Shown here one piece after another: positions 1-6,330 of a stretch of DNA of 7,725 nucleotides; the stretch's first letter is position 1, and each line of letters begins with the position of its first letter. The DNA lies in NCBI GenBank assembly GCA_900556395.1, contig USOQ01000093.1, positions 1 through 7,725 on the forward strand, read 5' to 3'. A program made the position numbers and the translations under genes. Under the pieces are notes generated by a model that searched no databases, was not told where the DNA came from, and saw only the letters and a list, made by a program, of their open reading frames with translations. Source of the DNA: Candidatus Segatella caccae (GTDB lineage: Bacteria; Bacteroidota; Bacteroidia; Bacteroidales; Bacteroidaceae).

Positions 1-1295
1 TGGAGCAGTTCGACAAGGAGAATCCTTTGTTCAAGGGATTCATCGAGAACTCTCAAGTTTGGATGAGCCATGGTGATACCATCACTGCCATCCCAGAGGA
101 TTATAAGTGCATCGCTTCTACTGCCAATGTGAAGTATGCTGCTTATGCTTCTACCAAACAGCCTGTATGGGCGGTACAGTTCCACCCAGAGGTGTTCCAC
201 TCTTTGCAGGGTACCCAGTTGCTGAAGAACTTCGTGGTAGATATCTGTGGCAGTAAGCAAGACTGGAGTGCTGACTCTTTTGTAGAGACTACAGTGGCAG
301 AGCTGAAAGCACAGTTGGGTGACGACAAGGTTATCCTTGGTCTTTCAGGTGGTGTCGATTCCAGTGTGGCTGCCGTTCTCTTGAACAAGGCTATCGGCAA
401 AAACCTTACCTGTATCTTCGTAGATCACGGTATGCTTCGCAAGAACGAGTTCCGTGATGTGATGGAGGATTACAAGTGCTTGGGTCTGAATGTGATTGGT
501 GTGGATGCATCAGAGAAATTCTTTGCTGACTTGGCTGGCGTTACCGATCCTGAGGAGAAGCGTAAGATTATTGGACGTGACTTCGTGGAGGTGTTCAATG
601 CTGAGGCAAAGAAGCAGACTGGTGCCAAATGGTTGGCTCAAGGTACTATCTATCCCGACCGTATCGAGAGCTTGAATATTACTGGTAAGGTCATCAAGAG
701 CCATCACAATGTGGGTGGTCTTCCTAAGGAGATGAACCTTCAGTTGTGCGAGCCATTGAAGTGGTTGTTCAAGGATGAGGTTCGTCGAGTAGGTCGCTCT
801 ATGGGTATGCCTGAGCATCTGATTACTCGTCATCCTTTCCCTGGTCCTGGTTTGGCAGTACGTATCTTGGGTGATATCACTCCCGAGAAGGTGCGTATCC
901 TTCAGGATGCCGATGATATCTATATCCGTGGCTTGCGCGAGTACAAGGTGAAGTTGAGTGGTGAGGAGGCTCGTCGTGTGTTGGCTGCTGGCGTTCCTGC
1001 CGATATGCAGAATGGCGAGATTGAGGTTTCTCTCTACGATCAGATTTGGCAGGCGGGTACCGTGTTGCTTTCTACTGTTCGTTCGGTAGGAGTCATGGGT
1101 GATGAGCGTACCTACGAACATCCTGTTGCATTGCGTGCTGTGACCAGTACTGATGCGATGACTGCCGATTGGGCGCATCTTCCTTACGACTTCATGGCTA
1201 AGGTGAGCAACGAGATTATTAATAAGGTGAAGGGTGTGAACCGCGTTTGCTACGACATCTCTTCAAAACCACCTTCGACTATTGAGTGGGAGTAA
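1..1295 (+). CDS. guaA: GMP synthase (glutamine-hydrolysing), 5'-truncated by the window edge
   Basis: This cytosolic enzyme makes GMP from XMP, ATP and glutamine, the last step of guanine nucleotide synthesis. The frame is open from base 3, so the TTG at 27 is an internal Leu codon and not the start; 430 codons remain. About 85 to 90 N-terminal residues are missing by comparison with the usual length of just over 500, including the GATase Cys nucleophile. Visible parts, in order, are the end of the class I amidotransferase domain with catalytic His and Glu in QFHPEV (His at 183-185, Glu at 189-191), the ATP-pyrophosphatase P-loop SGGVDSS (345-365), QGTIYPDRIES, SHHNVGG, the HPFPGPGLAVRILGD signature starting at 831, and the conserved C-terminal end KPPSTIEWE. 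The reading frame is intact. It ends in a convergent arrangement with the downstream SDR gene, and a strong hairpin terminator follows 85 bp after the stop. The identification is very secure. Confidence 0.98.
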   Translation, partial: EQFDKENPLFKGFIENSQVWMSHGDTITAIPEDYKCIASTANVKYAAYASTKQPVWAVQFHPEVFHSLQGTQLLKNFVVDICGSKQDWSADSFVETTVAELKAQLGDDKVILGLSGGVDSSVAAVLLNKAIGKNLTCIFVDHGMLRKNEFRDVMEDYKCLGLNVIGVDASEKFFADLAGVTDPEEKRKIIGRDFVEVFNAEAKKQTGAKWLAQGTIYPDRIESLNITGKVIKSHHNVGGLPKEMNLQLCEPLKWLFKDEVRRVGRSMGMPEHLITRHPFPGPGLAVRILGDITPEKVRILQDADDIYIRGLREYKVKLSGEEARRVLAAGVPADMQNGEIEVSLYDQIWQAGTVLLSTVRSVGVMGDERTYEHPVALRAVTSTDAMTADWAHLPYDFMAKVSNEIINKVKGVNRVCYDISSKPPSTIEWE

Positions 1296-1380
1296 GGCTT
1301 TCTTCTCACGATGATTTCATCCTGTGATGATTTCTTTGTGGAAAATCATTAAGAAAGCAGATTTCTACAATCTATATAAT

Positions 1381-1476
1381 AAATCCCTCCTTCAAGTGTA
1401 TGAAGTGCCCCCAAAAAGTTTTGTGTCTAACTTTTGGGGTGCAGTTCAAATGCTTGAGGGAGGGATTTTTATTTTG
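1381..1476. terminator. Long hairpin terminator between convergent guaA and SDR genes
   Basis: A perfect 16-pair stem with one G-T wobble is formed by AAATCCCTCCTTCAAG (1381-1396) and CTTGAGGGAGGGATTT (1453-1468). On the + strand it runs into ATTTTTATTTTG, so it fits an intrinsic terminator for guaA. On the - strand the stem is followed by ATTTATTATATAG, a weaker T-rich tail, so it may also stop SDR transcripts coming the other way. The loop is unusually long (56 nt) and is itself a quasi-palindrome (see the entry at 1401). The 85 bp between the guaA stop and the stem contain only a weak hairpin (ATGATTT with AAATCAT, about 1326-1350) and no recognised gene. Confidence 0.82.
1401..1448. repeat. 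48-bp quasi-palindrome resembling two facing IS3-family ends
   Basis: The arm starting TGAAGTGCCCCCAAAAAGTT (1401-1420) faces the arm AACTTTTGGGGTGCAGTTCA (1429-1448) across an 8-nt centre. Read inward, the right arm is TGAACTGCACCCCAAAAGTT, and the two arms match at 17 of 20 positions. Each end begins with TG, is followed by a C run and then an A run, and ends in GTT. From general knowledge this resembles terminal inverted repeats of IS3/IS150-type elements, but I could not compare it with a database. No transposase lies between the arms, and the flanking bases (GTA and AAT) show no clear target duplication. It could be an internally deleted element, a miniature non-autonomous repeat, or simply part of the terminator stem. 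Confidence 0.5.
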
Positions 1477-1530
1477 TTCTTTGTTGTTTTGTTCTTTATT
1501 ATTTTGTGACGCTTATTTTGTGATTTGCAA
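1472..1530. repeat. T-rich degenerate tandem array, period 14-15 bp
   Basis: Four successive units begin with TTTTGT at 1472, 1487, 1502 and 1516. Units 1 and 2 share TTTTGTTCTTT exactly with a 15-bp period. Units 3 and 4 share TTATTTTGTGA exactly (1499-1509 and 1513-1523) with a 14-bp period. The array follows the guaA terminator stem directly and runs into the 3' end of the SDR gene, so that gene's stop codon (1513-1515) and last residues lie in the repeat. It may extend the U-tract for termination or reflect slippage. Confidence 0.55.
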
Positions 1531-2256
1531 CCTTGTCCATAGCCATCGTGGGATGAGTCGCCAGAAGAAGACGAGGATGGCATATCGCCAGTCTATGACT
1601 TTTATTTCTTTCTTTCTCTCGATGGCGTGTACGATATGTTGAGCCACGACTTCGGGTTTGAGTTGTAGTGGATAGCTACTGCCGGCAATAAGAGCTGTTT
1701 CAACAAATCCTGGGCGTATGTCTGTTATTGAGATGGGGAGATGGCGCATACGTGCTTGTTGGGCAAGACATTCCAGATAATGGTTTTGAAATCGCTTGGT
1801 GGCAGAATAGGCTGGGGCTGCACCAAGTCCTTTTGTTCCTGCTATGGATGTGATGCAGGCAATGCGATATGTATGCTTATTTTCGGTTGTTGGGGTGTGG
1901 GCAGCAAACCAGTTGAATGCGGTGTCTACCATTCTTGTGAATCCCATCCCGTTCGTTTCCACCGTCTTCAGTTCTTTCTCTATATCGAGCAGGTTGTTTT
2001 GCCAACCTATACCCGAACTATGGAAGTACAGATCCATACCTCCCAACTTGTCGATGAGTTGCTGTAGTTGGGTAGGAGCATCAGCAGATGTGACATCTAT
2101 CTGTTGATAGCAGGTAATGCCGTCAGTCATCAGTGCCTGTAACCTTTCTGTTCTTCTACCGGCTATACCCACTTGCCATCCTTTGGATGCAAGGCGTTTG
2201 GCCACTTCCATTCCGATGCCCGATGTGGCGCCCATAACGATTGCTTTCTTTGTCAT
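1513..2256 (-). CDS. Short-chain dehydrogenase/reductase (SDR), NAD(P)-dependent
   Basis: This is a classical-size SDR of 247 residues with a Rossmann fold; it is expected to oxidise an alcohol or reduce a carbonyl using NAD(P)(H). The substrate cannot be read from the sequence. Visible motifs are the cofactor loop GATSGIG (9-15, with Met in place of the usual preceding Thr), a likely NADP-type basic patch at GRRTER (33-38), SSGIG at 80-84 where NNAG is typical, helix Asn102, catalytic Ser137, Tyr150 and Lys154 (YSATK), and RPGFVET (181-187). The C-terminus (about 226-244) is rich in Trp, Phe, Leu and Arg and may associate with the membrane. The ATG at 2254-2256 is chosen because the Rossmann motif follows at the normal distance; no Shine-Dalgarno is seen, as usual in Bacteroidota. 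It lies 60 bp downstream of the EamA transporter on the same strand without its own visible promoter, suggesting co-transcription. Confidence 0.93.
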   Translation of the reverse strand: MTKKAIVMGATSGIGMEVAKRLASKGWQVGIAGRRTERLQALMTDGITCYQQIDVTSADAPTQLQQLIDKLGGMDLYFHSSGIGWQNNLLDIEKELKTVETNGMGFTRMVDTAFNWFAAHTPTTENKHTYRIACITSIAGTKGLGAAPAYSATKRFQNHYLECLAQQARMRHLPISITDIRPGFVETALIAGSSYPLQLKPEVVAQHIVHAIERKKEIKVIDWRYAILVFFWRLIPRWLWTRLQITK

Positions 2257-2316
2257 GATTTTGTTGTGTTGATTGATAGACAGTTCCTTTTCATTCGAAT
2301 GGTTTTCTTCTGCGAG

Positions 2317-3246
2317 CTATCTCTTCCCCTTGTTGATGATGTAGATGCCCGCCGTAGCCAAGGTGCCTGCAATGAGGTATTTCCAGTAGAAGGTTTCGCC
2401 CAGACACAGGCATGAGGTGATGGCTCCTACCACAGGGATGAGCGAGTTATAGATGGCCACTTTACCCACAGGATTGCAGGTGATCAGTTTGTTGTAGAGA
2501 GCAAAACTGATGGTAGAGATAGCGATGAGTAATAGCAGGATAATAATACCCCACAGGCTTACTATGGGCAGACAACCGCCCATCCACAGGGCAGGAATCA
2601 TCAGTAGGGCACCGCCAATGCTCAGCGAATAGCCCGTTCCTACAAATACATCCACCCTTTTGCTCAAATCCCTTGTCAGCAAGGAGGCACTGGCTCCACA
2701 TAGCGCATTGAGGATAATCATACCATCGCCCAAGAAAGTAAAGCTTCCACTTTCTTTTCCACCAAGGTTTAAGGTCAGAATGCCCACAAAACCGATGATG
2801 CAGCCCACAGCTTTGCTCCACGTCATCTTGTCGCTTTTGAAGAAGAGACAGGCAAAGATTACCACCGTGAAAACACTCATCGAGTTGAGTATTGCCGAGC
2901 GTGCCCCTGGATTGTGGGAGAGTCCGAAGTAGAAGAAGGCATAATGCAAGGTGGTGTTGAGCAGTGCATAGAGGAGGATAAACCAACCATCAGTAGCCTT
3001 TCGTATGTTGAATCTACGATGCGAACCCTTGGCAAAGGTTAGGATGATGATGCCTGATACAAAGAACCTAATACCAGCAAAGAGCATCTTGCTGCCTGTC
3101 ATGTCGGTAGCTATCTTGAACTCTTCCATGCCCATCTTTATCAAAGGATAAGCCCATCCCCACGATATGGCAGCAGTAAGGGCAAAGAGGCTCACCCACA
3201 TAGGACGTTGAAATATACTAAGTGTATTTTTATTTTTTTGTTCCAT
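2317..3246 (-). CDS. EamA/DMT-family transporter, inner membrane
   Basis: This integral inner-membrane protein has 309 residues and about ten hydrophobic segments, the usual size for the drug/metabolite transporter superfamily, whose members mostly export small metabolites. The two tandem EamA halves are visible, roughly 17-160 and 170-305. The first opens with ISWGWAYPLIK (27-37) and contains NPGARSAILNSMSVFTVVIF (112-131). The second contains CNPVGKVAIYNSLIPVVGAI (257-276) followed by a GE pair (283-284), as expected at the end of EamA domains. The C-terminus is short and basic (NKGKR). The substrate cannot be predicted. The ATG at 3244-3246 is preceded by an A-rich leader, and a good -7 element sits 33 bp upstream. 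The SDR gene follows 60 bp after the stop, so the two probably form one transcript; this does not prove a shared pathway. Confidence 0.95.
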   Translation of the reverse strand: MEQKNKNTLSIFQRPMWVSLFALTAAISWGWAYPLIKMGMEEFKIATDMTGSKMLFAGIRFFVSGIIILTFAKGSHRRFNIRKATDGWFILLYALLNTTLHYAFFYFGLSHNPGARSAILNSMSVFTVVIFACLFFKSDKMTWSKAVGCIIGFVGILTLNLGGKESGSFTFLGDGMIILNALCGASASLLTRDLSKRVDVFVGTGYSLSIGGALLMIPALWMGGCLPIVSLWGIIILLLLIAISTISFALYNKLITCNPVGKVAIYNSLIPVVGAITSCLCLGETFYWKYLIAGTLATAGIYIINKGKR

Positions 3247-3278
3247 TTGTTTTCTTGTGTTTCCTGCATAAACTGTTG

Positions 3279-3286
3279 CAAAGGTA
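3279..3286 (-). promoter_or_regulatory. Probable -7 promoter element for the transporter-SDR unit
   Basis: On the - strand this reads TACCTTTG followed by C, an exact match to the Bacteroidota primary-sigma -7 consensus TAnnTTTG. Transcription would start near 3272, giving a leader of about 26 nt before the transporter ATG. No TTTG is present at the expected -33 distance; the nearest lies 32 bp away at 3319-3322, which is too far. The -7 call is therefore good but the promoter is incomplete. Confidence 0.5.
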
Positions 3287-3337
3287 ATAAGAATAATTGG
3301 TTCTCACGCATGTTCGTTCAAAAACCTACCGATAAGT

Positions 3338-3368
3338 TTTGTTCTCTTCTTTATTTTGCTTAATTTTG
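3338..3368 (+). promoter_or_regulatory. Bacteroidota-type promoter for the alpha/beta hydrolase
   Basis: TTTG (3338-3341) is separated by exactly 19 bp from TAATTTTG (3361-3368), matching the phylum's TTTG/TAnnTTTG promoter at optimal spacing. Initiation would fall near 3375, leaving a leader of about 97 nt before the hydrolase start at 3472. This promoter is back to back with the - strand element at 3279-3286, so the 225-bp gap between the transporter and the hydrolase is a divergent promoter region. I see no other gene or strong hairpin in that gap. Confidence 0.68.
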
Positions 3369-3471
3369 CAATTCGAGGTAAGCATCGTTCTGCAGGCTAT
3401 GTGTGGGTCTTACTCTGTGAGGAACGTTTGTCTTTTATGCGTAAAGTGTTTTAGAATAACTAAGTAATAGA

Positions 3472-4503
3472 ATGTATATGAAACAGAATACATACAAGAA
3501 GATTCTGGTTGCGATGATAGGTGTCATAACCTTGTTGATCGTAGCCCTGTATGGTGTGAGTCATTATATGCTCGATTATTCGCTCAACTATCCGAGGGAA
3601 GAGCGAATGACAGCTGCGTTTTGGAAAAAGAGATTGCAGAATGAATGTCCCTGGACAACTTCCTGGATGGACTCTGTGTATCATCATCATCTTGTAAAAG
3701 ACACCTTTATCGTGATGCCGTCAGGCTATCGGGCTCACGCCATCTATCTCTATGCACCTCAGCCTACGCTAAAGACCGCCATCGTGGTGCATGGCTATCA
3801 GGTACGTGCTGAGGGAATGCTCCACATTGCCTATCTCTACAACCATGACATGGGATATAATGTGCTCTTGCCCGACTTGTATGGGCATGGAGAGAGTGAG
3901 GGCGATCATATACAAATGGGATGGAAAGACCGTTGGGATGTTATGCGATGGTCTGCAGTGGCCAATGACATTTTTAAGGTAAAGTGTGAAGAACGAAGCG
4001 AGAAGAATCAAAGTTCTTTGGGAGAAGTGAAAGATAGCATAAAAGCAGAAACCTGTCAAGTGATTCATGGCATCTCGATGGGTGCTGCTACGACGATGGC
4101 TGTAGCTGGCGAGAAGACACCGGGATACGTGAAGTGCTTTGTGGAAGATTGCGGTTACACCAGTGTGTGGGATGAGTTTTCTGCGCAACTCAAAGAGCAG
4201 TTTGGCTTACCTGCCTTCCCTTTGATGAACACCACCTCTGCCCTCTGCCAGCACAAGTATGGCTGGTCGTTTGCTGAGGCTCAGCAGATAGACCAGGTTC
4301 GTAAGAGTACCAAACCGATGCTCTTTATCCATGGCGACAAGGATGCCTTTGTGCCTTATACGATGCTTCGTCCCTTGTACGAAGCTAAGACGAAAGGTAG
4401 AAAGGCCCTTTTCGTAGCCAAAGGTTCTGTGCATGCCATGGCTTATCGCGATCATCACGAAGAATATACTCGTATCGTGAAGGGGTTTGTTTCGGAAGAG
4501 TAG
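3472..4503 (+). CDS. Membrane-anchored alpha/beta hydrolase
   Basis: This is a serine hydrolase of the alpha/beta fold, 343 residues; the substrate is unknown, with esterase or peptidase-like relatives both possible. An N-terminal hydrophobic segment (about 11-33) with Lys residues before it suggests a signal anchor holding the catalytic domain outside the inner membrane. The fold motifs are VVHGYQ (105-110, oxyanion region), LPDLYGHGESEG (133-144), the nucleophile elbow HGISMGAAT (199-207, Ser202), Asp291 in HGDKDAFVP and His321 in GSVHAMA, completing the triad. A Lys/Glu-rich stretch of about 25 residues (170-194) precedes the nucleophile strand and looks like an insertion. Two in-frame ATGs are available at 3472 and 3478; neither has a Shine-Dalgarno, and the first is kept for completeness. 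A strong promoter lies upstream. Its stop is 30 bp from the convergent flavoprotein stop. Confidence 0.93.
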   Translation: MYMKQNTYKKILVAMIGVITLLIVALYGVSHYMLDYSLNYPREERMTAAFWKKRLQNECPWTTSWMDSVYHHHLVKDTFIVMPSGYRAHAIYLYAPQPTLKTAIVVHGYQVRAEGMLHIAYLYNHDMGYNVLLPDLYGHGESEGDHIQMGWKDRWDVMRWSAVANDIFKVKCEERSEKNQSSLGEVKDSIKAETCQVIHGISMGAATTMAVAGEKTPGYVKCFVEDCGYTSVWDEFSAQLKEQFGLPAFPLMNTTSALCQHKYGWSFAEAQQIDQVRKSTKPMLFIHGDKDAFVPYTMLRPLYEAKTKGRKALFVAKGSVHAMAYRDHHEEYTRIVKGFVSEE

Positions 4504-4533
4504 GAGGCTTGGTCTTCGTATCTCCTTGGAGAC

Positions 4534-5784
4534 TTATTCACCGATGTGTTGTCCTACTACATATCCTGTCGTCCAGGCAGCCTGGAGATTGAATCCACCA
4601 GTGATGGCATCTATGTCGAGTACTTCGCCTGCGAAGAATAGATGGGGGCAAACCTTACTTTCCAGGGTGTGAAGGTCTATATTGCTGAGGCTGACACCGC
4701 CACAGGTAACAAACTCCTCCTTGAAGGCTCCCTTGCCATTTACTTGGTAGAGGTCGTTGGTGAGTGTCTCTATCAATAGGTTACATCCTTTTTTGCCCAT
4801 TTCGCTCCATTTCTTCTCTGGCTCATATCCCATTTTCTGAATCAGGTACAGCCATAGGCGAGATGGCAGATTGTAAGGACGAATGTTTGCCAACTGCTTC
4901 TGCGGATTGGCGGTAATGATGCCTTGGATATTTTCTTCCACACAGGTACGGTTGCTCTCATGTATCCAGTTCACAGAAATCTTTATCTGATAGTTGTTCT
5001 CATGTAGATGTCGTGCTGCATGAGAGGATAGTTTCAGTATGGCAGGACCACTCATCCCCCAATGTGTGATGAGAAGGGCACCTTCTGCCTTTATTTTACT
5101 GCCAGGAATACTGGTAAAAACTGGGCCTACCACCGTTCCCATCAAATTCTTTAACGCTTTGTCTGCGATATTGAAGGTGAAGAGTGCTGGGATGGGGTGC
5201 TCTATCGTGTGACCTAAGTCGGCGAGATACTCGAAACTATCTATGTGTGGATGTCCACCTGTGGTGATGGCTACTCGGTCGAAAGCTATCTGCTTACTTT
5301 CTGCAGACACACCCTTATTGGTCTTAAAGTCGAGTAGCAGTCTCTCGTCTTCCAGTTCTGTAATGTCAGTAAGTTGATGGTTGCATTGTATCTTGATGCC
5401 CAACATCTTGGCTGTATTCACTAAGCAGTCGATGATGCTGTGTGCGTCTTGCGACTGCGGAAACACGCATTGGTCTTCTTGTGTTACCAGTGGCACACCA
5501 TTCTCCTCAAACCATTCGTAGGCATGACGATAATCGAAGCGTTTGAAGAGGCGTTTCATCAGTTTATGTCCTCGAGGATATGCCTGTTTCAGGTCTGAAA
5601 TCTCATCAAAAGAATTGGTAAGGTTACATCTTCCACCTCCCGTAATCTCTACCTTGGCAAGTACTTGAGAGTTCTTTTCGAAGATGGTGATGTCGGCATG
5701 AGGAAAGTTACGCTTGGTCTCGATGGCTGCAAAGAATCCTGCGGCGCCACCGCCAATGATAGCAATATGTTGTGTATGAGGCAT
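4534..5784 (-). CDS. HI0933/YhiN (BaiN-like) family FAD-dependent oxidoreductase
   Basis: This is a 416-residue cytosolic flavoprotein of the HI0933/YhiN family, near the family's usual length of about 400. Most members have no established substrate; the characterised name BaiN refers to a bile-acid enzyme and should not be transferred here. Visible motifs are the FAD dinucleotide fold IIGGGAAGFFAA (9-20) with acidic Glu36 at the end of the second strand, the family signature EITGGGRCNLTNS (46-58), TTGG before HP in the middle region, THWGMSGPAILKLS, and the C-terminal block CGGVSL followed by FFAGEVLDIDAITGGFNLQA (383-402). The start at 5782-5784 puts the FAD loop at the normal N-terminal distance. 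It lies 24 bp downstream of the Fur-family gene on the same strand, so the two are likely co-transcribed. No separate promoter is visible. Confidence 0.95.
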   Translation of the reverse strand: MPHTQHIAIIGGGAAGFFAAIETKRNFPHADITIFEKNSQVLAKVEITGGGRCNLTNSFDEISDLKQAYPRGHKLMKRLFKRFDYRHAYEWFEENGVPLVTQEDQCVFPQSQDAHSIIDCLVNTAKMLGIKIQCNHQLTDITELEDERLLLDFKTNKGVSAESKQIAFDRVAITTGGHPHIDSFEYLADLGHTIEHPIPALFTFNIADKALKNLMGTVVGPVFTSIPGSKIKAEGALLITHWGMSGPAILKLSSHAARHLHENNYQIKISVNWIHESNRTCVEENIQGIITANPQKQLANIRPYNLPSRLWLYLIQKMGYEPEKKWSEMGKKGCNLLIETLTNDLYQVNGKGAFKEEFVTCGGVSLSNIDLHTLESKVCPHLFFAGEVLDIDAITGGFNLQAAWTTGYVVGQHIGE

Positions 5785-5808
5785 CTTGTTTTTTTGATGT
5801 AAATGATG

Positions 5809-6240
5809 TTAGGTGGTGGTTTTCTTCTTTCTACATTCAGGGCATTCGCCTTTGATGACGAAGGAAATAGAGTGGGGGTAGAATCCTTCGGGTAGTTCAA
5901 AACTGGGGATATGGATGTCTTCCATGCAGAATGAGCGTTGGCATGCTTCGCAATAGAAGTGGATATGTCCATCGTGATGATTGCATTTGCCTTCTTCCTC
6001 GCATAGTTCATAGTTGAGTACCCCTCGTCCATCTTCAAAGGCATGCACTACATCGTGTTCTAAGAATAAGGTAAGTGTTCGGAATATGCTCGATTTGTCC
6101 ATTGATGGCATCCTCGACTCCATGTCACCAAGGCACATGGGGGCTGACTGGTTGAGCAAGGCTTGGTATGTTAAAATCCTATTGGCAGTGGGCTTAATGC
6201 CTTTTTTCTCCAACTTGTCTACGATCTCTTGGCTATTCAT
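5809..6240 (-). CDS. Fur-family metal-responsive transcriptional regulator
   Basis: This 143-residue protein has the size and layout of Fur/Zur/PerR regulators, dimeric cytosolic repressors that bind DNA when loaded with a metal. The N-terminal winged helix covers about 1-78: KPTANRILTYQAL (16-28) and the recognition helix region MDKSSIFRTLTLFLEHDVVH (47-66). The sensor half carries His88, His89, His92 and His94. Two CxxC pairs, CEAC (97-100) and CPEC (133-136), match the structural zinc site. His92 and His94 sit at the same distance from CxxC as the sensing histidines of E. coli Fur. Which metal or oxidant it senses cannot be decided from sequence. The ATG at 6238-6240 is only 27 bp downstream of a hairpin terminator, and no clear promoter is seen in that space. 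It is followed at 24 bp by the flavoprotein gene. Confidence 0.95.
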   Translation of the reverse strand: MNSQEIVDKLEKKGIKPTANRILTYQALLNQSAPMCLGDMESRMPSMDKSSIFRTLTLFLEHDVVHAFEDGRGVLNYELCEEEGKCNHHDGHIHFYCEACQRSFCMEDIHIPSFELPEGFYPHSISFVIKGECPECRKKKTTT

Positions 6241-6260
6241 TTTCTCGTTCTTTTCAGACG

Positions 6261-6318
6261 TAAAAATAGCGTAGGTTCAGTCGATGGATGAAGTGTTTCA
6301 TCTGCTGTACCCTACGCT
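6261..6318 (-). terminator. Intrinsic terminator after mscL, just upstream of fur
   Basis: Read on the - strand, AGCGTAGG pairs perfectly with CCTACGCT (the arms lie at 6311-6318 and 6268-6275) and the stem is followed by ATTTTTA. A second six-pair hairpin (GATGAA with TTCATC, 6287-6302) sits in the loop. The structure begins 12 bp after the mscL stop, as expected for its terminator. Because the fur ATG is only 27 bp beyond, the same hairpin could also limit read-through into fur. Confidence 0.75.
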
Positions 6319-6330
6319 GTATGTTTCGTA

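Noticed and set aside
27..29. TTG as a possible start codon for the first gene
   Set aside because: The frame continues upstream to the window edge with sensible GuaA residues (EQFDKENP), so this is an internal Leu codon in a truncated gene.
510..1178. A 222-codon open frame on the - strand inside guaA
   Set aside because: It lies wholly antisense to a fully motif-supported guaA; the protein has no recognisable domain and is explained by codon bias of the sense gene.
1312..1350. Near direct repeat ATGATTTCATCCTGTG / ATGATTTCTTTGTGG and a weak hairpin after guaA
   Set aside because: The repeat is short and imperfect and the hairpin has only about 7 pairs with no T-run; the strong terminator downstream explains the region better.
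1324..1509. A 61-codon + strand ORF with a hydrophobic C-terminus after guaA
   Set aside because: It crosses the whole terminator hairpin and the T-rich repeat, which accounts for the Phe/Leu/Val-rich end; there is no promoter or recognisable protein feature.
1741..2107. Two overlapping + strand ORFs antisense to the SDR gene
   Set aside because: They are shadows of the SDR coding sequence, with no promoter or motif.
2462..2986. A 174-codon - strand frame within the transporter gene
   Set aside because: It is a shifted frame of the EamA transporter, whose two-domain pattern is clear; the alternative product is Cys/His-rich and has no family resemblance.
4502..4532. Small inverted repeats (AGGAG/CTCCT and TCTCC-TT-GGAGA) between the convergent hydrolase and flavoprotein genes
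   Set aside because: Stems are only 5 bp, they compete with each other, and no T-run follows on either strand, so a terminator call is not supported.
6268..6318. The inverted repeat upstream of fur as a Fur operator
   Set aside because: The arms are GC-rich and 35 bp apart, unlike the compact AT-rich Fur-type boxes; with the adjacent T-run they fit a terminator.
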